A model generated the notes under the pieces. That model saw only the letters and a list, made by a program, of their open reading frames with translations, did not search any database and had not been told where the DNA came from. Positions 1-8,396 of a stretch of 11,083 nt of DNA are shown piece by piece. Source of the DNA: Thermomucor indicae-seudaticae (taxonomy: Eukaryota; Mucoromycota; Mucoromycetes; Mucorales; Lichtheimiaceae); contig JSYX01000849.1 in assembly GCA_000787465.1 (NCBI GenBank), forward strand, positions 1 through 11,083, in the 5' to 3' direction. Position numbers and translations under genes: made by a program. Positions within the stretch are counted from its first letter, which is position 1; the number at the start of each line of letters is the position of its first letter.

Positions 1-230
1 GACGAACTGTAGCAGCGGAGTTAGGGCAACCAACCCTGGCAGAGTCAAGGCAGCATGCTTCTAATGGAGATTTTTATTGAATATACGAGATGAGAGCTTG
101 CTGTACTCAGCCTGCGGCTCTCGTCAGTTCTGGTGGTTTGAGGTGAATCAAAAAACAAGGGACTTTGGAAAAAATTATGATGCAAAAAGGGCAGGATCAT
201 TTATACTAAAGGGAGATGTATCAGGAATAG
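1..230. other. Left flank, no gene called
   Basis: No recognised gene. The plus strand has an open frame over about 80-230 with no ATG at its start, which runs straight into the retrotransposon tail. It could be chance or the cut end of something the element landed in. There is no tRNA-like or other structured element that I can support. Confidence 0.5.
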
Positions 231-247
231 TTTTTTCTTTCTTTTTT
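231..247 (-). repeat. A-rich 3' tail of the LINE relic
   Basis: On the minus strand the element's 3' end reads as two A6 blocks separated by G and AAAG, about 40 nt past the LINE stop codon. This is the expected mark of a poly(A)-primed LINE insertion and fixes the 3' boundary. I saw no convincing target-site duplication between this end and sequence near 1541, which fits an old or rearranged copy. Confidence 0.65.
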
Positions 248-1541
248 GTGTGTCAATGGAGGCCAAGCTGTAAAGGCGGGAAGAGTTGCTAGCGGGAATC
301 GTCGATGGATCGTGCGTTGAGCCAGTTTAGAAAGGCGAGGCCAGGTTGGTGTGCGTCGTGGCGGGGTGGCGGGTCGGGATAGTGACGCAAAGCTTGATCC
401 ATCTCGGCAAGGAGATGGCACGGGTTCGGTCAAGTGCGGCGCCAGTACTTCTGGAGCAGTGCTGACTTGGGTCGGTGCCAAGACAGGCGATTCAGAGTGT
501 AAGAGAATGGGCCCGCAATATTTCGGGCGACACCAAGGCGAGAGTGGGCGTGGAAGCATTGCAGAAAATGTGAGCGCGTTGTGTGGCCATTGTAGCAACG
601 TGGGCATGGACGAGGCTTGCCTCCCGGTAGCCAGCCAAGTCTCCAGCGGATGCGTCGGCTGCGTTCTGAATGCGACATCGGAAGGAATAAAATGGGATCC
701 ACTCCTCGGTATGGTCGGCAGGCGCGTAGCAGGACGTTCTTTTTTTTTTGGGCCAGAGATGCCAGCCAGGTGAGTATCGTCTAAGAATTCTTGAACAGCA
801 CGCTTTAATTCTTTGGCAGACAGAGACGATTGAGAGCGTCGCAGGCATTTCCATAATTGGGTTCGGCTCAATTTTTTGAAAAGACTGCGGCGTGATCGTC
901 GTAGATGTGATCGTAGAAAACTGAGGAGGGTGTCGTCAGGAAGGTCGTCAGCCTGCAGGAGGCATTTGGCCTGAAGGGTGGCTATCCTGTCGGTCATTGA
1001 TGGCAGGTGGGTGAGGTGGCGCATGACGTGGGTAGACGAGCGAGCGTCCGCATCAAAGGTCCTGCGTAGGCAGGTTTCTTGAGCTTGCTCCATGAGGTGA
1101 ACTTGCTTAGCGGTGGCCTTGATGATCGCTAGGCCATATTCCATCGTTTATCAGGCGGGAAAAACCGGTGGGGCTCACTCCCATAGTTTTGAAAGCATGC
1201 ATGGTGCGTATGGCCTTCGTTGTAGTTTGCTGTATAAGCTGCGAGGCATTGATAGTGTCGTATGGAGTAAATGGTATCCCCAGATAGGGGAACGTGGGGC
1301 TGCGAGGAATATTTTGTCCGTAAAGGCGCAAGACCGATGGATCCCTTCCTGCCACGCTAGACTCGTCGTACATGACCACACATTTGCTTGGGTTCCAGCG
1401 GTAACCCAGCCGCTCACTGTGCTGCTTACAGAGAGCCAACAGTCTGGGTATGGTGTCCCAGTTTGGGATCAAGGCTACGTCATTTGCATTTGTCTGAATG
1501 CACTTTGGTCCTTTGACGAGCCGCATGTTTCTTAAAGGAGT
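231..1541 (-). pseudogene. Dead, 5'-truncated non-LTR (LINE-type) retrotransposon, reverse transcriptase C-terminal part
   Basis: This is the C-terminal half of a LINE reverse transcriptase, which would have copied its own RNA into the genome by target-primed reverse transcription. Reading on the minus strand, 1541-1145 carries the palm-domain end: the active-site region (1479-1490), then 'GYRWNPSKCVVM', 'YLGIPF' and 'MGVSPTGFSRLI'. From 1144 another frame gives 'MEYGLAI' and the thumb-like region to about 703. A third frame (702 to 289) gives 'DPILFLPMSHSERSRRIRW' and a zinc knuckle C-x2-C-x8-H-x3-C at 556-606, then the C-terminus ending at a TAG (289-291). Lesions: the catalytic F/Y-A-D-D is N-A-N-D; about a dozen codons and the frame are lost near 1145-1160; a frameshift lies near 700-706; a TGA at 430-432 sits in otherwise conserved sequence where Trp is expected. 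Nothing of the endonuclease or N-terminal RT remains upstream of 1541, where a stop (1542-1544) closes the frame. The clade is inferred from the C-terminal motifs. Confidence 0.87.
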
Positions 1542-1983
1542 TTAAGAAAAGGATGACGTTGGGCATACAGCACGGCTTTATTTCGCCTAGATCACCTAAG
1601 CAAATTCCAGGTGCATTCGCGCACAGTGTACAGAAATACGAGTAATTTTGGGCACCGAAAAACCCGCTGGAGCTTGAAACATCAGTAGCGGGAGAGTAAA
1701 TCATTATCAATGCGCATAACGGAGGTTATGACACTAGAGGGCGTGTCTTTCTCCTGGATCTCTATGTGTTCTGTTTAGCAACACGTTTGCACCGTATGTT
1801 CTTAGCTAACAGGTCCACTGGACGTAAAAGCCCTAAACAAGGCTCCTACCGACAATCGTCATACCTAACTACCACATTGGCAACGAACCATGCATGCACT
1901 CCCCTTACTCGTAGCGGCCCCATAAAGTATTCGTGACATGCATTTTCGTGTCAAAATTCGCGTAATCCCCCTTCAACGCGGCG
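1542..1983. other. Intergenic region between LINE relic and HP1 gene
   Basis: No conserved coding sequence is visible. A minus-strand open frame (1480-1710) has no family features and no continuity with the retrotransposon. The region must hold the HP1 promoter. An in-frame TAA at 1963-1965 shows that the HP1 reading frame cannot start upstream of 1984 without a further intron. Confidence 0.5.
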
Positions 1984-2889
1984 ATGGTCAAGAAATCAGC
2001 TTCGAAATCCAAGGCAAAAGAGCCGACGCCTGTAGAGGAAGATGATGAAGTGTACGAGGTTGAGGACATTTTAGACCATCGCCTTTCGCAAAAGTCAAAG
2101 GTACCCTGTGATTCAGATTTCACAGATCGCTTTAACTAAGAAACGGTGTCTTTGCATTTGACAGAATGGACTGGAGTACTACATCAAGTGGAAGAATTAC
2201 TCTCATCGCCATAACACCTGGGAAAGGGAAGCCAACATGTAAATGAACTCCGTCGGCTTTTTTTCGCTGTTGCCTATGGAGATATTGAACCGGAACATTA
2301 CTTACAGATACGCCAAGGGTTTACTCAAAAGCTATTGGGAGAAGCAACCTGAAACCAAAGAAGAGGCAATAGCTCGGTTGCAGAAAGAAAAAACACAAAA
2401 GAAGCAACCGGCGGCCACCGAAAAGGTTACGACGCAGGCTTCTGCTGCTGAGAGATCTCCAGCGACGCGCTCGGCTGTGGCTTCGGCTAGCAAGAAATTG
2501 AAAAAGACAGCTACTGGTGAGGAAGCGACACCGGTCACTGAGGATATGGTCGTAGAATCGCCACCGGATAATATGACCTGGAATGACATCAAGGAGATTA
2601 CGTCTGTAGTGCAAGATGTATCCGATGAACTTTTTGCCGTCGTCAAGTGGTAAGCCTCCTGCAAAGACGTAAGAACAGAGCGTAAGCAAAATGGCATTGA
2701 ATTGCTTTGTGCAGGAAAAATGGTGAAATCTCCTACTGCCCAACTCGCATCATAGGAGAACAATGCCCTCGCTTGGTAAGCAAACGTTGATTAACCTATT
2801 GCAGTCTATTTTGTATACTTAGCATATATCTTTTACTTTGTTAGATACTGGATTACTATGAGTCAAATCTCACGTTTGAAAAACAATAA
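1984..2889 (+). CDS. HP1/Swi6-type heterochromatin protein (chromodomain + chromoshadow domain)
   Basis: A nuclear reader of methylated histone H3 Lys9 that dimerises to compact heterochromatin (family knowledge). Exons: 1984-2100, 2165-2238, 2308-2649, 2715-2775, 2845-2889; introns of 64, 69, 65 and 69 nt, all GT-AG. The joined product is 212 aa. Residues 1-20 are basic then acidic. The chromodomain (about 22-76) starts 'EVYEVEDILDHR' and continues 'EYYIKWKNYSHRHNTWERE'; the aromatic cage is Y24, W48 and Y51. A lysine- and alanine-rich hinge (about 80-150) follows. The chromoshadow domain (about 153-210) begins 'MTWNDIKEITSVVQD' and ends 'CPRLILDYYESNLTF'. The PxVxL-pocket position that is Trp in animal HP1 is Phe (F209), as I recall for fission yeast Swi6. 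Intron 1 splits the chromodomain between the first and second cage residues. The start is the first ATG after an in-frame TAA at 1963. No gene symbol is given because fungal names vary (swi6, hpo, HP1). Length is near the usual 200-ish residues of small HP1 proteins. Confidence 0.93.
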
Positions 2890-3342
2890 CAGAATCTTGC
2901 ATTGTTTAATAGTCTAGCGCATATCAGTGACTGTACAGGATGCAGGTTATGTAACTTTGTGAACAACAAAACGATTTGATTATTCCGTTGTGAAGCTTTC
3001 TTTGAGGAATCCTAACCTTTAAGCAAAAAGAATTGATATCGCGGGCTGGCGTAAGTGATATCCGAGTAAGTTATTGCTGGGTTGACTATTCACTTTATTT
3101 GACAGTCTCAGGGGGCTGTGCAAACTAGAATTTAAGGTTCATTCAAACGGGGCTTGAGAAATGTTTGCACTGCGGAAAATATCCTGACAATCAGTTTTTT
3201 CGCCCAATAACTGTATCGCCTTAAATATTGCTGCTGCAGTCGTGATATTCAGTTTGCGCAAAGGCGATGCATGATGAGCCACCGCGCGTCAATTACTGTG
3301 CAAGGCGATCAGCGAAAAATCCATTATACAGAATCGTGTAGC
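2890..3342. other. Intergenic region downstream of HP1
   Basis: No gene recognised. There is an intron-like stretch (GTAAGT at 3051, TTTGACAG ending at 3105), but no conserved exon flanks it. A 40-codon frame open through it has no start codon. No structured RNA is apparent. Confidence 0.45.
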
Positions 3343-3496
3343 CTAAAGCTTTGGAGTGTCATGTTGAATGGAGGTTCCTTTCCAGCCTTTGAACATGATT
3401 GATAACAGCCCGTCAATACTGATGCGAGCTTGAACTTCGTGACCTTTGATCTTGTCTGAAGTTGGTTTCGTTTCCTGCCAGGTATAACTTTTCCCA
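3343..3496 (-). CDS. Candidate terminal exon of an unrecognised gene
   Basis: On the minus strand a frame ending at TAG (3343-3345) reads like protein: 'GKSYTWQETKPTSDKIKGHE' followed by a stretch containing 'ISIDGLLSIMFKGWKGTS'. The frame is open back to 3582 but lacks a suitable ATG, so it would need an upstream exon. One phase-consistent model takes the AG at 3497-3498 as acceptor, an intron 3497-3586, a small exon 3587-3627 ('PLNFEVLDNRLAA') behind a pyrimidine-rich acceptor, an intron 3628-3739 starting GTAAGT, and a first exon from about 3740 upward with no clear start. The donor at 3586 (GTGACG) is weak. It would be divergently placed from the isomerase gene. I do not recognise the family. 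It may be a decayed gene, or chance, since competing frames are also open here. Confidence 0.27.
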
Positions 3497-3905
3497 CTAT
3501 TGGAACACTCAAAGCTGCCCCGTCCACATAAACATGCTCCAGAGCCTGTTACGACTGCGTAGACATGTGCTAGAGGAAGACGTCACTGTGCAGCCAATCG
3601 ATTGTCAAGGACCTCGAAGTTTAATGGCTGCAGAAAACAGAAGATTACAGTATTGAGCATGCAAACTTGGAAGAAGTGCTTTCCATGATCTACAACAATT
3701 TTACAAGACCTTGTACATAGTTAAAGCGTCGCAACTTACTGCCTGTTGTAACCATACTGGTCCTGTGATGTACAAAGGAGCAGGTTTATTTCTTCACAAC
3801 GTCCTTTGACCGTTTCTTCATGCTAGCTAACTTTTCGGTCAATAGAAGAGTCTTTGTTATCGCGTGAAAGCAAGGCTCCTGTGTCCGAAATCTTTTCCCT
3901 TCTCC

Positions 3906-4897
3906 ATGCTCGCGTCACGTACACTTAAGACGTTCTTGAGAGGCACCCACCAGCTTTATACGACCAAAGCGGCTGCTGCTGGGGCTGCCGATATTGCTAA
4001 ACGTCGAGCAGGATACGAAGCGGTCGATCGCGAATTGCTTCCATTGACAAATTCTGGCAAGGCCACAGTGGTTGGTCTAGGATCAGGCACGACCATTGAG
4101 TCCGCGGTGGAACGCATCTCACAAATCTCACCAAAGAGGTTCATTTTCATTCCAACAAGTTTCCAAACCAAACGGCTTATTATACAGAGCAAGCTCCATT
4201 TGGGCAGCCTTGATCAGTGAGTTCTTCTTTTCCTTCAGCAAGAGTTCTCGTGCACAACTACTTATCGTTGGGTGTTTCTGAGGTATCCGCATATAGATCT
4301 TACCATTGACGGAGCTGATGAAGTGGACAAGGAGCTAAATTGTATCAAGGGCGGTGGAGCATGCTTGTTTCAAGAAATGCTGATAGCCAGAGCCTCGAAG
4401 CGCTTTGTGATAATTGCTGGTATGCTTCTCCATTATGATCCAGAACCAACTCTGAGGTGGAACTAAACAACTTTGATCGCAGATACACGTAAACAGTCTA
4501 GTCAGTTAGGAACCAAGGTGGGAGCCAGGGCAGTACCAAACGTACTTTCAGCCTTAGCTGACTTATTGTGCATCTCGTTCATCAGTGGCTGCGCGGTATC
4601 CCAGTTGAGGTTATTCCAATGGCTGCCGGCTTCGTCCAAGAAGCGTTACAAAGCCAGTTTCCTGACGCTATTATCAACTTGCGTATGGCAACACCGACAG
4701 ACAAGGCAGGTCCAGTTGTTACGGATCAAGGAAACCTTGTTTTGGATTGCCATATGGGGCCTCTGACGGATCCAGTGTCGCTGTATCAGCAAATTAAGCG
4801 CGTAACTGGAGTAGTGGAGGTGGGACTATTCTGCAATTTGGCAGACAAAGCTTATTTTGGCCGGGTTGATAGCGAAGGCATTGACATTTGGGAATAA
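3906..4897 (+). CDS. Ribose-5-phosphate isomerase A
   Basis: Interconverts ribose 5-phosphate and ribulose 5-phosphate in the non-oxidative pentose phosphate pathway (EC 5.3.1.6). Exons: 3906-4216, 4283-4419, 4483-4517, 4586-4897; introns of 66, 63 and 68 nt (GT-AG). The product is 264 aa. In order: 'VGLGSGTT' phosphate-binding loop (56-63), 'IPTSFQ' (82-87), 'DGADEVD' (113-119), '[11 protein letters not shown]' (125-135), '[10 protein letters not shown]' (165-174), 'KAGPVVTD' and 'GVVEVGLF'. By alignment with E. coli RpiA the catalytic residues D81, D84, K94 and E103 correspond to D113, D116, K126 and E135, all present. The substrate-side sequence ('LRMA...KAGPVV') is closer to the animal enzyme than to yeast Rki1, which has a GG motif here. 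The start is the first ATG; upstream only a GTG extends the frame. The leader is pyrimidine-rich. Residues 1-34 are basic with few acids and look like a mitochondrial presequence. Exon 3 is only 35 nt. The gene converges on the tyrosine aminotransferase gene. Confidence 0.95.
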
Positions 4898-5005
4898 GCG
4901 AATCCATGATCGGTTTATAACGGAAAAGCGTACTTCTTGTTCAGTATTCTATAACATCTCTGAAGATGATATGCACTCTGTATTCTACAAGAATGTATAG
5001 TTATT
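4898..5005. other. Shared 3' region of two convergent genes
   Basis: Only 108 nt separate the isomerase TAA (4895-4897) from the aminotransferase TGA (5006-5008 on the minus strand). Both 3' UTRs and poly(A) sites must lie in or overlap this stretch. No canonical AATAAA is seen in it on either strand; an AATAA straddles the isomerase stop. Confidence 0.6.
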
Positions 5006-6649
5006 TCACTTGCGGTGTCTAGCGCAAAATTCTGCCATTCTGTCATATGCTTCCTTCAGACTGTCACCAGGTGGCGTAATCACTATACGGAAAAAGTTGG
5101 GATATTCGAAGCACTATGCGATCATTCAGTGAGTTGGTCAACAGATAATACATAGATCATCAAGTTTCAGCTTACTTGGCCCGGTAAACACAAGACAGAT
5201 TCCTCAGCTAGCAATTTTTGCGTGAAATCAACGTCTGAAGTGATATCCTTGAACTTTTCTACTTGGATACCGACCTACCAATAATTTCATCAGTTGACAA
5301 CGAATATGATTCTTGATTGCCGACAACGCTTACCATCAGGTACATGGCACCCTGAGGCGTTACTGGTACTAAGCCATCGATTTTCGAAATGGCATCGATA
5401 CTCAATTGGACATTGTCCTATTTCGGACGCCAAAAAGGAAGGTTAAGAAAACCTAAAGCGAAGATATTTTTGATGAGGGATTACCTGAAGTTGCTTGATA
5501 GTATCAAGGTAGAAAGATTCAGGTGTATTATGCAAGATATCGTCCAAGGCTGCTTGAAGAACCGAATTGGGGCCCAAAATGACTTGGGAAAGGTTAAGGA
5601 GACCTTCACGCACTTCGCTTTCAAAGGCACCGTGCCTATCATGAATGAGCACCCAACCCACACGCCAGCCAGGTACCAGCCACTTTTTAGCTAAACCACC
5701 GACAGCCAAGATAGGCACATCCTTTGTCAGCGAAGCCATTGGGTAAAACGTGTTACCCTCGAAGACCAAGTCGCAGTAGATCTCATCCGCGATTATTGGC
5801 AAATGGTGCTTGGCTGCAATAGCAAGGATATCTTGAAGATGTTCTTTGGGATACACGGATCCACAAGGATTCGATGGACTACACAAGATCATATCCACAT
5901 AATCAGCTCAGCAATGTGGCGATTGCACACACACACATTCTCTCTCTCTTCTGGCCGAAATACTTTACTTGTTCACTAGAATGGCTGCTGTATTCTCGTC
6001 AATCAAGGATTCCATATGACCCAGGTCGGCTTGCCAGTTTTGCTCGGGCACAAGTTTGTAGAATCGAGGTTCCACTTGTTTAATATCTGCCAAACTGCGA
6101 TACAACGAAAATCCAGGACAAGGCAGAAGGATGTTCTGGCCCGGATTACAAAGGACGTTGACACACAACTCCAAAGCGTGTGAGCATCCATTGGTCAATA
6201 GCACGTCATCGGCCGTCAGAGGCGCCAAATCAGGGATGCTATGTTTGCGGGCTACAGCTTCTCGTGCCGCGACAGTTCCTATATTCCACCATTAACAACT
6301 GATTTACTGACAACCAATTGCCCCGTTTCTTTTTTACCATGTGCTGGCGGATAGCCATTGTGCTTAAATGTTTGCAGTTGGCGGATTACCGCATCATTGC
6401 AGCTCTGGTCCACGTTAAAATTTCCAAAGACAGTTGGGTCGCCTGACAAGAGCTTAGTCGCAAAAGGACGTGGGAGCGTTCAACCCGAAAAGGGCTTGTA
6501 ACTGACTAACCCACAGACAAGCTAATAAAAGCCTTCTGCGCGTTTGGCGCCACCTTGAGTTTATCAACAATTTTACGAATGGGATTGTTGGCGCGCTTTG
6601 ACTCGTCTGAAGCCTTAATACGCCACTCGGTGACACCGTTGGAGGCCAT
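5006..6649 (-). CDS. Tyrosine aminotransferase (animal-type, PLP-dependent class I/II)
   Basis: Transfers the amino group of tyrosine to 2-oxoglutarate, giving 4-hydroxyphenylpyruvate, the first step of tyrosine breakdown (EC 2.6.1.5). Exons in transcript order: 6649-6511, 6442-6338, 6278-5969, 5878-5485, 5417-5334, 5274-5176, 5113-5006. The six introns are 68, 59, 90, 67, 59 and 62 nt, all GT-AG with agreeing phases. The product is 412 aa, near the family length. Landmarks: '[12 protein letters not shown]' near residue 22, 'GDPTVFGNF' (47-55), '[10 protein letters not shown]' (184-193), '[10 protein letters not shown]' (D216 and Y219 for PLP), '[16 protein letters not shown]' with the PLP lysine K249 and phosphate-binding R257, 'GAMYLMVGI', and '[13 protein letters not shown]' with substrate-carboxylate R386. 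These follow human TAT closely through the C-terminal half, more than Aro8/Aro9 or aspartate aminotransferases. The ATG sits in a strong context (ACCATGG) 45 nt after a TATA box. The protein is probably cytosolic; no presequence is evident. Alternatives are an alanine- or aromatic-aminotransferase relative with shifted specificity. Confidence 0.95.
5926..5950. repeat. CA/TC dinucleotide microsatellite inside an intron
   Basis: Six CA units followed after one T by about five TC units, inside intron 3 (5879-5968) of the aminotransferase gene. In the transcript it reads as GA repeats then GU repeats, about midway between the splice sites. This is the longest of the gene's introns (90 nt). Confidence 0.85.
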
Positions 6650-6693
6650 GGTACAAATGGTAAAGGAATGACATTGGGACGCAAGCTTTACAG

Positions 6694-6701
6694 TATTTAT
6701 A
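6694..6701 (-). promoter_or_regulatory. TATA box of the tyrosine aminotransferase gene
   Basis: On the minus strand the sequence reads TATAAATA, 45 nt upstream of the aminotransferase ATG (6649). Motif and position fit a core promoter TATA element with a short 5' UTR. The transcription start is not determinable from sequence alone. Confidence 0.6.
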
Positions 6702-7310
6702 TGTCGCGGAGACTCAAATCGTGCGAAAGTTCACAGTTGACACGACCCCAGAAGAAGTTGCTACGCGGAAAGTGCAATATCTCGAGACTTGTCTGACTCA
6801 GGAAACTTGGACAACAAGACGGTGCTTGACATATTACGTATATTAGAACTTACCCGCCTTACTAAAGAATAGAAATAAGGCGTATACATACTGATAGAAC
6901 CGAAAGGCACTGGTTTCTTCAGGCCATCGAGCACACAAAAAAAGTTAGAGCGATTTATGTCGCCGATGGTTTGTAAAAGACTTACGCGTCATATCAATTT
7001 GAATTACTTTTAGGTTGAATGCAGTTCTTGAACTGTTTGCTATATCCATTGCGCTCCGGCTCTTCAGCCTCTTCTCGATAACCGCTAACAGAACCGAATA
7101 GCAAGATAAATCTTATCAGAAACTTTCATTTTTTGTCAAAGTGGAGGTTTCTGTGTTGTTCAACGGGCGGGCTGATTCTAATCTCCACAATGAACGTTTC
7201 AGTTGACCGTAAGTCGTGACTATCGAGTGCCGCGCGTGTGTCTTCTTTTCTTTCATGTCGTAATCAAAACAGTTAGCAAGCTATTTATGCCAAGTTTTTC
7301 GTTCGTCCGT

Positions 7311-7320
7311 GGAACGTTCC
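7311..7320. promoter_or_regulatory. 10-bp palindrome containing GAAnnTTC
   Basis: GGAACGTTCC is a perfect palindrome and contains the inverted GAA-nn-TTC pair used by heat-shock factor. A functional element normally needs three alternating blocks, and the neighbouring sequence offers only poor matches. No gene starts close by that I can identify. It is recorded as a motif only. Confidence 0.2.
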
Positions 7321-7484
7321 TGCAATCGCTACAGGACGACTCAACTCAAGCAGCAGTAATACTTTGACAACTCGCGACGCACTGTGAGCCAATCTTTTTG
7401 ACGACCCCTTTTGCACGCGTTTCGGATACCGTCTTACGATGTCCAATATTTTAATGACCTTGAAGCAATGGTGAAGACGGTTAT

Positions 7485-7507
7485 AGCGGCTTTGACGGCC
7501 GCTTTTT
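7485..7507 (+). other. Short hairpin followed by a T run
   Basis: AGCGGC pairs with GCCGCT across a 7-nt loop and is followed by T5. In bacteria this would resemble a terminator; here it could at most end an RNA polymerase III transcript. No A-box or B-box pair was found upstream, so it is probably incidental. Confidence 0.2.
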
Positions 7508-7878
7508 CGTATTATAGCACCTCTGTGGTAAGCAATGGACTTACGGAAAATGGAACATGCTTTCCGAGAGCTGAATAACCAAGCCCAAAGCTTAGTGCAC
7601 GTTTTGAAGGTTCACTGCAGGCGGCGCGGTGGATATCGTGTTGATCAATTGATGCATTATTGGAATGAATCAAGACTGGCAATCTGAAGCACTGTCTATG
7701 TGAGAAGTGATTGTCCAAGTGATTAACCCGTTCTCATATTTGTGGATCTGTGCTCGAAGGATATTTTGCTGATCGATGTACGGCGTGATTATTACGGTTG
7801 CTCAACCAAACTGCAACGCAGGCTGACAATATCAACTCGCTGCAACTCTTGAGGATTTACAATGTGGATCACCAGAGT

Positions 7879-8396
7879 TTAGGATGGTGCTGAGGAAGAT
7901 AGACACCGATACACAGCGCGTTTGACCTGAATTGGATGTATGCGCAAATTCAATAGTTCAAGGCCTTGATGGTCTCGAATTTGCTGTGCCACGGTAACCA
8001 GCCTTGCCATGTGGATGGCTATCAGGTAAGTATTGCCATGTCGTATGTTCGGATCACCTTCATACATCTGTTTCTATGTCTGGACGGGTGTGTACAAACT
8101 GTACAGGCATGACGAGTTATGCCAATGAATGGTTCGAATAGCACGTACACAATCTTGATGCAACTGTTGCAATAAAAACCAATATCGCAGAATCCGACTA
8201 TTGCCTTTAAGCCTTGATCTACATTGGGTTGACATTTTCATTGAAGAACCATGGATGATAATTACGCAGGTTCGCCTGAGATACGTTGCCGAGTTGCAGC
8301 GCAGAATGTACCATCTGTTATCGATAGATTACCACATTCACGCTTGTACTGTGTATGATTATATAGAGAACGGTTCACGGTTTCTAAGTGTTCCAT
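7879..8396 (-). CDS. Candidate two-exon reading frame of unknown function with an in-frame TAG
   Basis: Minus strand. An ATG at 8396 (TCT before it) opens 43 codons beginning 'MEHLETVNRSLYNHTQYKR'. A GTAATT donor at 8265 and an AATGTAG acceptor at 8219 define a 47-nt intron with agreeing phase. Exon 2 from 8218 continues 'SRLKGNSRILRYWFLLQQ' and 'CVRAIRTIHWHNSS' to a TAG (8074-8076), giving 91 aa. After that stop the same frame stays open for 64 more codons ('MYEGDPNIRHGNTYLIAIHM', 'LVTVAQQIRDHQGLELLNLR') to a TAA at 7879-7881. It could be a 91-aa gene, a longer gene broken by one nonsense change (about 155 aa if intact), or chance. The later part has leucine spacing loosely like leucine-rich F-box proteins, but I recognise no domain. 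Codon use and homology were not testable here. Confidence 0.27.

Larger units (their letters stand above)
6702..7878. other. Long stretch without a recognised gene
   Basis: About 1.2 kb upstream of the aminotransferase gene. I see no conserved coding sequence on either strand. It contains a 10-bp palindrome (7311-7320), a small hairpin followed by five T (7485-7507), and a 36-codon frame (7468-7578, +) whose start is hydrophobic like a signal peptide and which crosses a GTAAGC splice donor at 7529. No downstream exon continues it convincingly. Confidence 0.5.

Noticed and set aside
351..773. 140-codon plus-strand frame over the LINE
   Set aside because: It is the antisense shadow of the retrotransposon C-terminal frames, whose motifs identify the true strand.
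231..1545. Search for a target-site duplication around the LINE
   Set aside because: Only a loose similarity (AAAGGGAG versus AAAGGAG) was seen, which is not convincing.
2321..2763. Two minus-strand frames of about 140 codons
   Set aside because: They are antisense to HP1 exons 3 and 4; the low-complexity hinge keeps the opposite strand open.
3051..3105. Good-looking intron (GTAAGT ... TTTGACAG)
   Set aside because: No conserved or protein-like exon could be placed on both sides.
6664..6846. Plus-strand open frame with protein-like sequence ('TPEEVATRKVQYLE')
   Set aside because: It has no ATG and lies across the TATA box and upstream region of the aminotransferase gene on the other strand. 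It is a warning that protein-like frames arise here by chance.
7468..7578. 36-codon frame starting 'MVKTVIAALTAAFSYY', like a signal peptide
   Set aside because: Splicing at the GTAAGC inside it leads only to a stop after a few codons at the best acceptor (7620). Too short and unsupported.
8125..8145. GGTTCGAATAG, like a tRNA T-loop/B-box
   Set aside because: No A-box at a suitable distance and no cloverleaf could be formed.
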